NCBI GenBank assembly: GCA_016748015.1
Contig: JAAOMT010000183.1
Span: forward strand, 78,272 to 142,271
Length of the DNA: 64,000 nucleotides
Source of the DNA: Geosiphon pyriformis
Lineage: Eukaryota; Glomeromycota; Glomeromycetes; Archaeosporales; Geosiphonaceae
Direction of reading: 5' to 3'
Part shown: piece by piece, positions 1-11,029 of the stretch
Numbering within the stretch: the stretch's first letter is position 1
Layout of the letters: the number at the start of each line of letters is the position of its first letter
The notes under the pieces: generated by a model
Told to the model about the DNA's origin: nothing
The model's database searches: none
What the model saw: the letters and a program-made list of their open reading frames with translations, nothing else
Made by a program: the position numbers and the translations under genes

Positions 1-99
1 TTGATCATATTATCAATTAGAAATTATAGAAAATGATCAGATCAATCAAATCCAAAAGAAAGAGCTCAGGGAGGATTGATTAAACAGTAAAATAAATAC

Positions 100-1451
100 C
101 TGTCTCTTGTTACTTTACTTAGTGGACTTTCATCTGCTTTTTTCTTCTCTTGATTTGTAGTAGTATTTGTAGTTGGTGCACCAGAATTACTGGTACTTGA
201 AATACCTAACGAAGCTGTGGCAGAGCCGGCAGGGACAGTAGCAGGCTGCGATGACGTAGGTGGGGGTGCGCGACTACCACTACTGCTGCTCATAAAGCCA
301 GATATCCTCCCGCTTTGCTGCAATTGTATTTCTGTTTGTTCAAGCTTTTCGGCAAGATCCTTAATTTGTCGCGCTGCATATTCACGATTCTATATGACAT
401 AAAGAGTTAAATTAAAAATAAATTTGCAACTTGAAATAAGGAAGAGGTATTCACCGTGATGAGAGGCGATTGCGATAATGTGTTAACCCAATATTTATTC
501 CAAAGTAGTTCCAATAAATGGGTATCAAGAGTCGATTTAAAATGCGAAATTTCAAGTTGGTAATACCTATTTATTGATAAAAATTAATATCACAATTTTA
601 AAACAAGGTCATAAAAAAATAGAATGTGGTCAAAAATAATCTCACTGTTTGCAATGAACACCGAAGTCTTCAATTTTACTCAAGGGGATAGTTTGATATT
701 CTGAAGGGCCCTCATCGGGAGCTTTATATCCCTAATAAGGGAAATTTTCTGGCATGATCAAAATCATGTTAAGGGTATTATTATGGAATTGATAAATGAT
801 ACTTACCGCGGGGAAAGTTCTAAATGCACCAATCTCTACCTTTCCAGCTGAAATTGTTCGATTGGGATCAATCTGTTACATTAAATTGGATAAACTGGTC
901 ACTTTTTGACAGAAAATTAAATTTATAGAATCAATTAGAATGTAGTATACCACAATTGCTACAAAAGGATCCTGGTATTGCTGATTTGTCATTTGGGTGG
1001 TAACATCAATTCCAGAAAGCCAACAGCCATAGCCTGGATGGCTGTGATACCAACCGACGGCGTTCTCTAATCTCCCGACTTGCCTAATCAAAGTCAGATA
1101 TTGAACCATGTATTCATAACCTTGCTCCTGGGCGTTCACGCGTGTTTCAGTACCCTCAACCGGCAATGCGTATGCGTCCATGATTATCAGGGTTCTACCG
1201 TTAATTTTCCCTTGCATGAGACCCATGACCTCAATGCTACCTCCGGATCGAGCGTGCATGACCATCTTGATTAAAGCAACAGCTGATATTCTCACTTTAT
1301 CAAAGTAATGAGGATCTTTGGACCAAGGTTTTGTAGAGAGTATTGAAGTCTGCTCTGCATTGTTAAAGTGATAAATCTGATCTTGGGCAGGATCAACTTC
1401 AACAATGTTGTTTGCAAGCTCAAAAGTCTTGCGAGCGTTCTCGGTATCCAT
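100..1451 (-). CDS. CSN5: COP9 signalosome subunit 5 (JAMM deneddylase), 3' end off window
   Basis: Catalytic subunit of the COP9 signalosome, which removes NEDD8/Rub1 from cullins. Five exons can be read on the minus strand with GT-AG borders: 1451-951, 872-807, 731-646, 566-455 and 389-100. The first exon carries the MPN+ / JAMM signature: an upstream Glu in EVMGLMQG, then [14 protein letters not shown], which holds the two zinc-binding His, the Ser and the Asp. Exon 2 continues with [19 protein letters not shown] and exon 3 with the CSN5-type stretch [17 protein letters not shown]. The C-terminal part is helical ([16 protein letters not shown]) and then a low-complexity Ser/Ala/Thr/Pro tail. 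The donor at position 99 shows that at least one further short exon follows, at the very edge or outside the window. No internal defect is seen, so this is very probably a working gene. Confidence 0.96.
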
Positions 1452-2831
1452 CAGAATTATTGAAATATTGAGAATGAATCAACATTCCTATTTATTGTCA
1501 CGACTCACATGATCGAAATGATTTTTAACACAAAAGTGGGTTTTCAATAAAATAATAAATCAAAAATTGTTTAAACATTAACAATAAAATAAATAAATAA
1601 GTATATGCTAATTAGTAATCTGAATTGTAAATTATTAATACAAAATATTATTGCTAATTATAATAATTTTTATTAATTTATTAAATCAATTATAGTGGTT
1701 TCTTTATAAGTACATGTTCTTAAAAAAAATATTTACTTAAAAAATAGCCAATAAAAAATAGATATTCTTTTATTAAGTTAATTAATTATATATATTATAA
1801 AATTTTTATTTGAATTTATATTATATAATTGCTTATAATATCTTTTAATTCCATTATTTTTCATATTTTTCAAATTAAGACAAGTAATAAGTTTATGAAT
1901 TTTCATTTTTATTATGAATTAAAACAGATTTTACAAGCTTAATTCTATTAATAACCAATTTTTTTTATGTTTTTTGATTATTTTAAGACTTTTTATCTTA
2001 AATATATAATTATATACAATTTTTACATAAAAACAATTTAAGAAAACAATACAATTTTGTTTTATTTTTTTATAAAAACCACTTTATATAAAAATTTTAG
2101 TTTATTTATTTAAATATTATGCAATTTTAGCTGTAATTTATATATTTTTAGGCTTTTATATATATTAATTTAAGCTTTAATGTTATTTTTAAAAAAAAAA
2201 TTATTTTAAATATATATAATTATAAACAATTTTTACATAAAATATTTAAAAAAACTAATACAAACTTATTTTAAAATTGTATAATAATTAAAATATTGAT
2301 TGTATTATATTAAAAAAACAAATTAAAATTTTATATAAAATAATTTTTGTAAAAATATAAAACAAATTTGTATTGTTTTCTTGAATAACTTTTATATAAA
2401 ATTGTTTATAATTATATATTTAAAAAAGAATTTTTTTAAAAATACTAAAACTTAAATTAATAAGATTTAAAAAAATATAATATTTAAAATATTAGTTATA
2501 TTATGCCAAAAAAATAAAATAAATTTTTACATAATATAATTTTATATTGTTTCTTAAATAATTTTCATGTAAAATTATTTATAATTAGATATTTAAGAAA
2601 AAAGTTTTAAAAATAATATTAAAACTTAAATTAGCAAAATATAAATAATAATTAAAATTACATAATATTTAAAATATTAATTATATTATATATATAAAAA
2701 CTGAGTTTTTATTTATATGTTTTAAATTTTGTTAATTTAAACTTTAATATTATTTTTACATAAAATTTTTTAAAAATTTGCTTTTTTTATTTTAAATTAA
2801 ATAAAAAATAATTGAAACTTCTTTTTTTTTT
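1452..2831. repeat. AT-rich intergenic repeat cluster with direct and inverted copies
   Basis: No gene is visible in this stretch, which is almost pure A/T. A loosely conserved unit of about 80 bp occurs near 1985-2070 and 2195-2280 in one orientation (core TATAATTATA-AACAATTTTTACATAAAA, then AAAACAATACAA) and near 2340-2440 and 2520-2610 in the opposite orientation. The two pairs could fold back on each other. This may be a decayed transposon end or simple AT-repeat growth; I cannot tell which. The upstream region of CSN5 lies at its left end. Confidence 0.55.
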
Positions 2832-2906
2832 ATGTCCCAAATTCCTGAAAGAGAGTCTTTTTTGTTGAGAGAAGTTTTTTTTACTGTCTTTACTTTTTAT
2901 CACTAT

Positions 2907-4124
2907 TCAGTTAGACACTTCATAATCTTTTCTGTTTAAATACAAGGCTGCTGTTGGTGGTGGCATTTCTGTTATGAAGAAAGTTAAGAAGAAGTTGCTG
3001 TCTGGTTCTGCTATGGTTGACTTTTCTTCTAGAAAGAAACGCAAGAGTGATTTATTAGTAGAACTCATCAAGATGGTTGATATTGCTGCTAGTGGTGCCT
3101 CTGGTGGTACAGCTGAGAGTGTGAGTGGGGATACTACTGAGTCCAAAAGTGTTGATATGGAAGAGAAGTATTTAGTAGAAAAAACCAGCTTCCAGCAAAA
3201 AAGTGAGGGAGAGTCTGGTGGTAATAATACTGAAATGATGCCCAAAAGTCCCAAAAAAATTGTTACCAAGTGTACTCTTGGAAAATTTCTTAGCACTATT
3301 AACTTTGACATGGAAAATGATGATGATAATGATATTTTGGATGGATCACTCTTTCTCTCTCTCCCTTTCTCTTTCAAACATATGGTGCAGGTCTCAGTTA
3401 GGAAATCTTTTGCTCTGAATATTGATCTTGGAGTAGTGGCTGGCAAGTTGTCTCAGAAAAAATTAGCCTATATTAGAAAAATTTTCTCTGGTGTAAATAG
3501 TTTTGGGGGGTCTCTGCCCTCTCAAAATTTGGTGAAATCATTTGGATTTTTTTTACTTCTGATAAGGCAATGATGGCTACAGCAAAATTGGCAAATGATC
3601 ATGGTGTTGTGGTAAACACTGATTTCAAGTGTCCTATCAACAACTGTATAAATCAGACAATTGTGCTAAAGAAAATTCTAGTAGGAACATCTGTTAAGAC
3701 TGTGTGAACTGTGATATCTGAATTTGAAAAGATTAAGGCAATCAAAATGCAATTGGTGAGTTTGTGGCAGAAAACGATCATCGAGTTAAATAATCAGAAT
3801 TAAGCTGATTTTTTGGCTTCTAAGTAGTCTATTCTTATCAGGAAAGATGCAGTGCATGTGGCCAGGACTGATGTTGACAAACAAATGTGGAATGCCAGGA
3901 ATATTTACAGAGCATTGCTTTATACTCTCCTTGTGAGAATAACTGCTCATGACCTGTGGGAATTCATTGGTTTTATGGGTGAAAAAACCTGTGTCATCAA
4001 TCACAATCCAATCAATTATACTTGTGCTTGTTATGCCATAGTGTGTTTCAAATCTGAGTTAAATTTGGCTAATGTAATTGCTACAACACCTGTTATAAAA
4101 AGAGTTGGTCTCTATTGGTCTCGC
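2907..4124 (+). pseudogene. LINE1 ORF1, N-terminal and central part (broken)
   Basis: First part of the LINE nucleic-acid-binding protein. It opens with a basic stretch (MKKVKKK, then SSRKKRKS) at 2974-3050, an acidic low-complexity middle, and the family block VSVRKSFALNIDLG at about 3388-3430. A region around 3590-3800 resembles an RRM-like fold, with VLKKILVGTSVKTV followed by stops. The readable segment at 3852-4124 contains TCVINHNPINYTCACYAIVCF and ends at GLYWSR, where the gypsy-A LTR begins. Several stops and frame changes lie between 3573 and 3852. The protein resumes at 14604 with a zinc knuckle. ORF1 proteins bind the LINE RNA; this copy cannot make one. Confidence 0.8.
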
Positions 4125-4961
4125 TGTTACAGATGATTTTTTCTACTATGGAGTTGAATAACAAATCCATAACTTGGTGCTCAAAAGCTATCTCTGTTGA
4201 TAATGTTCTGAAGTGTTGTATCTGAAGGTTTTGATGGAGTTCTTTGTATAATAAACAGAGATTCAATAAGGGTTTTATCCATAGCTTTCCAGACTCACAA
4301 GTCTGTCAATTTTTTTCTCGGCTTGGTGGCTGGTAATTCTTTGGTAAGTAATCTGTATTTTTTGTACATGTCCTACCCACTTGCAGAAGTCTTTTACCAG
4401 GCAATCCTTGACGTTAGTAATCAGCGCTTTTAATCAATTGGTTAATGCACAATAACAAAATCAAAGAAAATAAAAAAAATAAAGAAATATAAAGAAAAAA
4501 GCCAAGGTGATTTGCAAATTTAGTATTCCGTCAATATCTGTGATCAAGAGCTATTGTTCCAGTGTAGTTAAGTATTAATTACTATCAACATAGAGTGTTA
4601 ATAGTGAGGAGTGGATTGAGATATGAAATAATTATTTATTTGATGATTGTGTTTCTGAGCTAAGGATTCTGTCGTATCGATTCTGTCTTTTCTGTTTCTA
4701 ATGCTACTGCTATATATACATAATTGAGATTTCTTAATTCCTTGATTCTTCATGACAGAAATCCTAGAATTCCTGGAATCCTGTGATTCCTTTGAGAGGA
4801 ATCCTGGAATTCTGGAATCCTGTAATTCCTTATTGGGGAATCCTGAAATTCCTGGAATCTTGCAATTCCTGAAAGGAATCTTAGAATTCCATATTTACTA
4901 CGCCTACTTTTGATTGGCTAATAATCATGCTAATATATTTCCTATATTTCTATGAGTAATA
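4125..4961 (-). repeat. Gypsy-A 3' LTR (837 bp)
   Basis: Pairs with 13767-14603 over its whole length without a length change. In the first roughly 340 bp I compared by eye about 28 differences, every one a transition. The segment near 4750-4890 holds tandem degenerate units of the GGAATCCTGGAATTC type. The outer end has lost the perfect terminal inverted repeat (GTAACA changed to GTAATA). Confidence 0.93.
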
Positions 4962-4964
4962 TTA

Positions 4965-4976
4965 TTCCCTCTTTTT
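4965..4976 (-). other. Polypurine tract of gypsy-A
   Basis: On the minus strand the purine run AAAAAGAGGGA lies directly inside the 3' LTR, where plus-strand DNA synthesis is primed in LTR elements. It overlaps or abuts the TAA stop of the 3' ORF, as in gypsy-B. Confidence 0.7.
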
Positions 4977-6017
4977 AATATTGAGCTCCGTCAAAATTCA
5001 ACTCATTTAATTCCCCCTCTTGAAGTATTTTCTGGATTTTGTTTTCGAGAATTACTTGTGTTATTTGGGTCTGTAATTCTTCAAATTGAGCATTGGTGAT
5101 TTTTCCCAATTGATTACTGGTAACCATATCCATTGCTTTGTTGAGCAATATTTCTGGTCCATCTTAAAATGCTGTGTGTATTCGGTATATGGCTCGGGCC
5201 TGTGTAGATAAGTTGTTCCTTCTCACAAAATGTTCTAATTGTTGTAGTATTCTTTTGTCAAATAATTGCTTTGTTTTATCTGTATATAGATTCTGGATAT
5301 TTACATGTTGTCCCAAGTAAAAATAACAATAGTTTCGTGAAAATTGTTGTATCTACCAATTCCAAGTTTCTTTAGTCAATTCTTAATATAGTGACTCTTT
5401 TGTCGGCTCTTTTATTGCTAATTTTACTTTCGCAATAATTTTGTCCACAGTATTTTTAGTTTTCTTCTGTGTTCTGAGTTGAAATGTCTTTTTAGTATCT
5501 TGATATTGAATGGTTTGTTGATTGATTGTAATTTCCATTTCCTGATGTTGGATTAATTGAAAGAGTTGTTGTGCTAGTGAGTGAATGTTGTCTGTAATTT
5601 CCNNNNNNNNNNNNNNNNNNNNTGTTGTAGTATTCTTTTGTCAAATAATTGCTTTGTTTTATCTGTATATAGATTCTGGATATTTACATGTTGTCCCAAG
5701 TAAAAATAACAATAGTTTCGTGAAAATTGTTGTATCTACCAATTCCAAGTTTCTTTAGTCAATTCTTAATATAGTGACTCTTTTGTCGGCTCTTTTATTG
5801 CTAATTTTACTTTCGCAATAATTTTGTCCACAGTATTTTTAGTTTTCTTCTGTGTTCTGAGTTGAAATGTCTTTTTAGTATCTTGATATTGAATGGTTTG
5901 TTGATTGATTGTAATTTCCATTTCCTGATGTTGGATTAATTGAAAGAGTTGTTGTGCTAGTGAGTGAATGTTGTCTGTAATTTCCATTTTTCTGATATTT
6001 CCTGTTACGTTTACCAT
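4975..6017 (-). pseudogene. Gypsy-A extra 3' ORF downstream of integrase
   Basis: An open frame between the end of pol and the polypurine tract, where env sits in retroviruses. It starts MVNVTGNIRKMEI at 6017 and ends in NFDGAQY plus a TAA stop at 4975. After removing the 383-bp offset created by the assembly duplication, its length is 220 codons and the frame closes exactly. Gypsy-B carries the homologue (212 codons, 25089-25724). The sequence is polar, rich in Gln, Ile, Lys and Glu, with likely coiled-coil segments (IHSLAQQLFQLIQHQ; ITQVILENKIQKILQEGE). I see no signal peptide, no membrane span and no Cys pattern, so it does not look like an envelope protein. In-frame stops are present (after KESLY, after TWNW, after HTAF). 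I do not recognise the family. Confidence 0.65.
5240..5985. other. Assembly artefact: 20-N gap inside a perfect 363-bp duplication
   Basis: Positions 5603-5622 are N. The 363 bases before the gap (5240-5602) are repeated identically straight after it (5623-5985), with a constant offset of 383. Dropping one copy and the gap restores a continuous 220-codon frame. This is what overlapping contig ends joined by a scaffolder produce, not a biological tandem repeat. Confidence 0.95.
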
Positions 6018-6041
6018 GTTTTTATATATTTTTTTGATAGA

Positions 6042-7424
6042 TTAATTTAACATGTTGTTGTTGATAATAACAATTGGTTCCAAATCTCGTGGAATCTCAT
6101 TTGGTTGAACTAGTATTTTCTGTACTCCTAATTGTGAAATATTACTGGTAGATAGTAGTGTAATGTTGTGATATGGTTTCAGTTAATCTTCATGTGCTGC
6201 TTTGGTTAAAATTTTGTTATCCAATCTTAATTTGTAAGCTCCATTTCCTAGAATTTCTTCTATGTGAAATAGTCCATCCCATTTGGGGTCAAATTTTCCA
6301 CTCCATTGTTTTTCCACTTTGGTACGATGTAGTAATACTTTGTTTCCAATCTTGAATTCAACTGGTTTGTCTGGTAGTTGACTATTGTGTCTTTCTTTCT
6401 GTTTTTCTTGTGATTTTTGAATATTATCAGCTGCTCTTTTTCGTTTGTTTTCCAATGTTTCTATTAAGTCATATGTTCTTCTCAGCAATGTTTCTTGAAA
6501 ATTTTTTTTTGTTATTGGTTCAGCTGGATATGTATTAATTTCTTTCTCTACTGGTAACATTGCTGTTCTCCCATACACTAATTCAAATGGTGTTGCTTGT
6601 GTAGTATCTTGTTTCATTGTTCGATAAGCAAATAGTACTGATGATATGAACAAATCCCAATCGTTCTGGTTTTTTTGGCTGAGCTTTGCTATTGCTTCAC
6701 ACAATGTTCTGTTGAATCTTTCTACTAATCCATTGGTTTGTGGGTGGTATGGTGATGATAATGGTCTTTTGATTCCGAATCTTTGGCTCAATTCTGTTAA
6801 TGTTCTGTTCACAAAATGAGTTCTTTGGTCTGATAATAATTCTTTTGGACATCTATGTTGACAAATCAAATCCTGATAAATAAATTTGGTGATGGATTCT
6901 GCATCCGTTCTTTGAATTGCTTTCACCTCTGGCCATTTAGTGAGATAATCCATAGCTACTGCTATGTATCTGTTTCCTTTGCTGGTGATTGTTAATGGTC
7001 TGACTAAATCAATTCCAATATGGTTGAATAGTTGTCCCACTTTGATTGGTCTTAATGGTTCATTGGGTCTTGTTCCTTCTTTTCGCTGACAAGCATCACA
7101 ATTTTGAACATATTGAATGATGTCTGAGTACATTGATGGCCAATAGTATCTCTTTTTGGTTCTTTTCATGGTTGCTTTTTTGTGAAAATGTCCTGCTGTT
7201 AGATTTGAGTACATGTTGAATAATATTGTCTCTTTTTCTGGCTCTGTAATTACTCTGGTTGGTTGATCTGGATCCCTTCTATTTTTCCAATAAAGTATAT
7301 TTTGGTGAGTGATAAAATATTTTGATTGTTGTTTAATATTCTTTCGTTTCATTTGAGATAAATTCTCCTTGAACTGTTGAGTGTTTATATAATGTTGCAA
7401 TTGTTGATATTTTTGTATGTTCAT
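6042..7424 (-). pseudogene. Gypsy-A integrase (nearly intact)
   Basis: Inserts the element's cDNA into the genome. A 413-residue open stretch (7424-6183) has the HHCC zinc domain at about residues 79-113 (H-x3-H as HFHKK preceded by AG, then CDAC in NCDACQRK), the DDE core with D in GIDLVRP, D in SDQRTHFVNR and E in LVERFNRT, and a C-terminal GPY/F-like part (KWDGLFHIEEILGNGAYKLR). Stop TGA at 6183 is followed in frame by LKPYH and about 45 more residues of pol to the TAA at 6042; gypsy-B has TGA at the same place. Upstream, a stop separates it from RNase H. It is the best-preserved domain of this element. Confidence 0.9.
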
Positions 7425-7486
7425 TTTTTGTTGTATTTTTTGTTGGTATTGTTCTGGTTTTGTTATATTTTTGGGTTGAAATGTTC

Positions 7487-8660
7487 CTAGATTTGTCTCA
7501 TTCGCAATAAACTGTCCGCATTTCTGTTGTCTTTTCCCTTTTTATAATGTATAGTATAATTATATAATATGAGTGCTATTTTCCATCTTGACTGTCTTCC
7601 ATTTCCAAATTCTTGTTTTTGAAGTGATGTTAATCCTTTGTGATTTGTGTACACTTTAAACTTCTGACTCAAGTATTTTTTCCATTTCATGACTGCCCAG
7701 TATATTGCTAAGTGTTCTTGTTCTGGTGTTCCATAGTTCTTTTTGGTGGGTGTTAAACCTCTGCTGGCATATGCTACTGGATGTTCTCTGCCGTCTGGTC
7801 TTCTCTAAGATAGTACTGCTCTTAATGTTTGGCCAGATGCATTGGTGGTAATGATGAATAATTTGCTGTGATCTGGATAGATCAGTACTGGAGCTTGGAT
7901 GAGCTTTCTTTTCAAAGTATCAAAAGCTTCTTGTTGACTTTCTGTCCATTCATATTTTGTATTTTTGTTTTGCAGTTGGTTGAGTGGCTGTGTTATCTTG
8001 GAGAAGTTTTTGATAAAATGTCGATAGTAGCTGGCAAATTCCAAGAATGATTTCAGTTCTGTCATATTGGTCAGCACTGAAAAGTTCTTTACTATCTCTA
8101 TTTTCTTTGGATCTGTTTTGATGCCATTTTTGCTGACTATGTGTTCCAAGAATTTTAGTTTTGTCTTGCCAAAGAAGCACTTTGTTGCATTTAACTTTAG
8201 TCCTGTTCTTCTTAGTCTTTCGAACACTTGTTAAAGATGATGAAGATGATCATCAAATGTTTTTGAGAATACATTGGTGTCATCCAAGTATACAACTACT
8301 GATTTCCACAATAAGCCAGTATAAATGATTTCCATTAGCCATTGAAAAGTTGCTGGGGTATTGGTTAAGCCGAATGGCATTACTTCAAATTCGAAATTCC
8401 CATCTTCTTTTTGTCGGCCGGATTCATGGCTACTTGCCAGTAACCACTATCCAAATCTAATGTTGAAAACCATTTGTTCCCACTGAAAGCATCAAATAAT
8501 TCCTGTATTCGTGGAGTTGAATAACTGTCTTCACAAGTTACACCATTGAGTTTCCTGTAGTCTACACAAAATCAGATTTTTCTATTCTTCTTATGGACGA
8601 GTACTACTGATAACAACCATGGGCTTATTGATGGCTGAATTAGCCCATTGTCAAGCATTC
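7487..8660 (-). pseudogene. Gypsy-A reverse transcriptase and RNase H (broken)
   Basis: RT motifs can be followed on the minus strand: the SPWLLSVVLVHKKN block near 8590, the SGYWQVAMNPADK block near 8430, and the catalytic YLDD in VVVYLDDTNVFSKT near 8280. Downstream, 8227-7805 has the thumb region (FLGHIVSKNGIKTDP-type) and the start of RNase H (FIITTNASGQTL; the first catalytic Asp of TDAS is changed to Asn). 7690-7487 holds the rest of RNase H (KFKVYTNHKGLTSL, again Asn for Asp). About 19 bp near 8405 are missing relative to gypsy-B (22675-22700), which shifts the frame just before YLDD. Nonfunctional, but the RT active-site box itself is intact. Confidence 0.87.
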
Positions 8661-10083
8661 AGTTTATTTCTTGACAAATAATCTTGTGGCTGGCTGGTGG
8701 CACTCTGTATGCTTTTTGTTTAATTGGCATTGCATCTCCAGTTTTGATCTGATGCTGGATGATATCAGTTCGGCCAAACTTATTTTCGCTGGCAAAGATG
8801 TCATTGAACTGGTTGAGCAACATCTTGAGTTGCCTATGTTGGAGTGGATCTAAGTTTCTTAGGTTTATTTGTTCCAATTGTTCTGGTTGGAGCAAATAAC
8901 ATTCACTTCGTTCGTATATTGTTTGTGATGTGATATCAACATATCCACAAAGTTGTGGAAAGTCTGGAATGGGGTTTGGTGGTTGATCCTCTATTTCAGT
9001 GTTTAAGTATTCAATGATAGTTCTGGCTGGTATTACTATGACATTTCCTGTGTTGTTGTAGATAAGAATTTTGATGTGGCTGTAATCTTTGGCTGGTATG
9101 TGGAGATTGATGAGTCCAACTTTTCCTGATTCACAAAGACTGGCTTCTGCTTCAAAAATTTGTGCTTGGTTTTTTTCTTTTCTTTCTATTGTTAGCATAT
9201 ACTGGTTATATGGTGGAATAGAAATAGCTTGACCAGTTGAGATAATTTCTCCTTGGCCAACAATTTCTTCCTTCGCCATATTAACTAGTATATCTATTCT
9301 ACCCATTGATCCAAATCCTTGTATCCCTCTTGCTGTTATTCCTAATTCCTTTCTATTTCCCACTGATACTAATTGCACTATTTTCACTAGAGGCAGGAAT
9401 ATTTTCTGTGCTATCTTTTTGTTTGGCTTTATGATATAGGCCTTTTTAGAGTCGTTTTGTAGCATAGTAATGATATTTCCTACATATCCCGTGTCAATTA
9501 TTTCTCCTCTGATATTTATCCCTCTTTTCGCTAAACTACTTCTGGATGCTAGTTGAATTATTGTTGTTGCTGGAATTTCTAAAGCTACTTTTAGATTAAT
9601 ACATGTGTATGAATATGGTTCCAATTTGATGGCATTTTTTTCTGGATATCTCAGATCAAATTCTGCATTAGTATCATGCACGCGTTCTGGCATGATACCT
9701 TCCCTATTATCACTATACCATTTCAACTCTTGTTCCTTGAAGAGATCTGGTAATGCAATGTATTGTTCATAGTTTAAATCGGAGTTTGAATCTGAGTTTA
9801 AATTGTCTTTGTTGTTATTGTCATTTTGAATGGAGCTGGAACCAGTGTTTTCATCATCATTGTCGGAGTCTGGATCGCGATTGATTGGTGATTCTGATTC
9901 TGATGCACAGCTGCTGATTGGTTCTTCTTCTTTAGGGATTGTGTAGATCATGCGTGGTGGTGGATTGTAAATGAGGTCATAATTGTCACAATATTCAAAG
10001 TCACTGGGAATTAAACAATGACAACACAGTTTTGTATTTAACTGTGTTAGCCATTGTTCTTGTTCTTCTCTAGTGGGTGCCAA
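8659..10083 (-). pseudogene. Gypsy-A pol segment with dUTPase domain and RT start
   Basis: A 474-residue open stretch within pol. Residues 20-35 carry a C-x2-C / C pattern (CCHCLIPSDFEYC), the end of the Cys-rich module, followed by an acidic low-complexity linker to about 115. Residues 125-265 (about 9285-9710) form a dUTPase (dUTP to dUMP and pyrophosphate) with all five motifs: AEFDLRY, RSSLAKRGI, IIDTGYVGNI (catalytic Asp kept), KKIAQKIF, and GIQGFGSMGR. Residues 280-400 are a spacer resembling a second retropepsin-like or unassigned domain. Residues 440-474 (IKTGDAMPIKQKAYRVPP) begin the RT. A stop after CQEIN breaks the frame into RT. A dUTPase between protease and RT is unusual for Ty3/gypsy; dUTPase-bearing Metaviridae have been reported from basidiomycetes as far as I recall. 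Confidence 0.88.
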
Positions 10084-11004
10084 GTTTTGGTAATGTTCAT
10101 GGAACTCTTCTGGTTCCAGAAAATTTATGACTGGCTCTGCATCTTAGTCAAGCTCAATGGGTTCTGATGGGTTGTTTTTAATTGTCCTGATTTCTTCTGG
10201 CGATGTGCCTTCAATTTTGGCAATTTCTATTTGCCATAATTCATCATTATCGTGTGAACAACTGTCTAATCACTGTACAGCTCTTCTCCAGGTGGCTTCT
10301 ATGGGTGTTCCTTTCTCAACCCAGTCACTAATGAGGATCATGTATTGGCAAGACATGTCACACATTTCTCCTCTTCCCAGAATGTTGTTCCACATTCCTT
10401 CATCAAGAAGAGTTTTTCCACAGGCTATACATGGTGTATTATCCTATTTTCTTACTCGTTTTGGTCTTCCAAAATGTTTAACATGGCATGTGTGGCAATA
10501 GAACTTGGTTGCCATCTGATATTCTTCATCATCACCACAGCATGTGCCCATTGATGACAATTTCTTGCTGCAATCAATGCATATCAGTTTGGGTCGGCAA
10601 TAGGTTAATAATTGTTGTTGACCGTAGGTGTATGGGATATAAGTGTTGTTGGCTTGGGTGCTTTCTTCCTCCCTCTCTTTCCCTTTTCCCTTTTTTTCTT
10701 TCCACTCCCAACTCAATGGTTCTTCCTGTTTGTTGTTGGTCCAGGTCAAATCATCTGTTTTCCAGATCAGTTCCTCTTTTTGCTTTCCCTTAGGGTTGTC
10801 GTTCCATGCGAGTATTGGTGGTAGTTTGTTGTGGTCGGCATCGGCCCAGAAGACTTGATAAGCTTCCCAGGTAGGTTTCTCTTTCTCCTCTAGCTCTATC
10901 AATGGTTCTTCTCTTAAAGGAACCTTGAAGTGACCACATGTCGCTGGCATATGTGTGTGTTGATCATTGACACTTAGTTGGAGCTCTTGTATTGTCCAGT
11001 CCAA
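10084..11004 (-). pseudogene. Gypsy-A Cys-rich zinc-type module between protease and dUTPase
   Basis: Part of pol, not a separate gene in origin. After a charged Lys/Glu/Trp linker (KEKPTWEAYQVFWADADHNK and similar) come repeated Cys pairs: CIDC, CC, CHTC, then, after a stop near 10444, CMAC and a C-x3-C pair (MCDMSC) near 10355-10420, and CCHC in the following segment. The spacing suggests two or three four-Cys zinc sites. Gypsy-B has the same array (20515-20760 and 21060-21125), so the module is a fixed part of the family. I do not recognise a named domain; a nucleic-acid or protein-binding role is a guess. Confidence 0.65.
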
Positions 11005-11029
11005 AACGGCGTTGGTTTTGAACAGCCAG

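Noticed and set aside
5240..5985. Biological tandem duplication in gypsy-A
   Set aside because: Copies are identical while the rest of the element is diverged, and a run of N lies exactly between them.
4975..6017. Envelope gene in the post-integrase position
   Set aside because: No signal peptide, membrane span, glycosylation-rich or Cys-rich region is visible in either copy.
10488..10858. Plus-strand hydrophobic open frames opposite the gypsy-A Cys-rich module
   Set aside because: They are the antisense of a Lys/Glu-rich coding stretch, which reads as Phe/Leu-rich; not genes.
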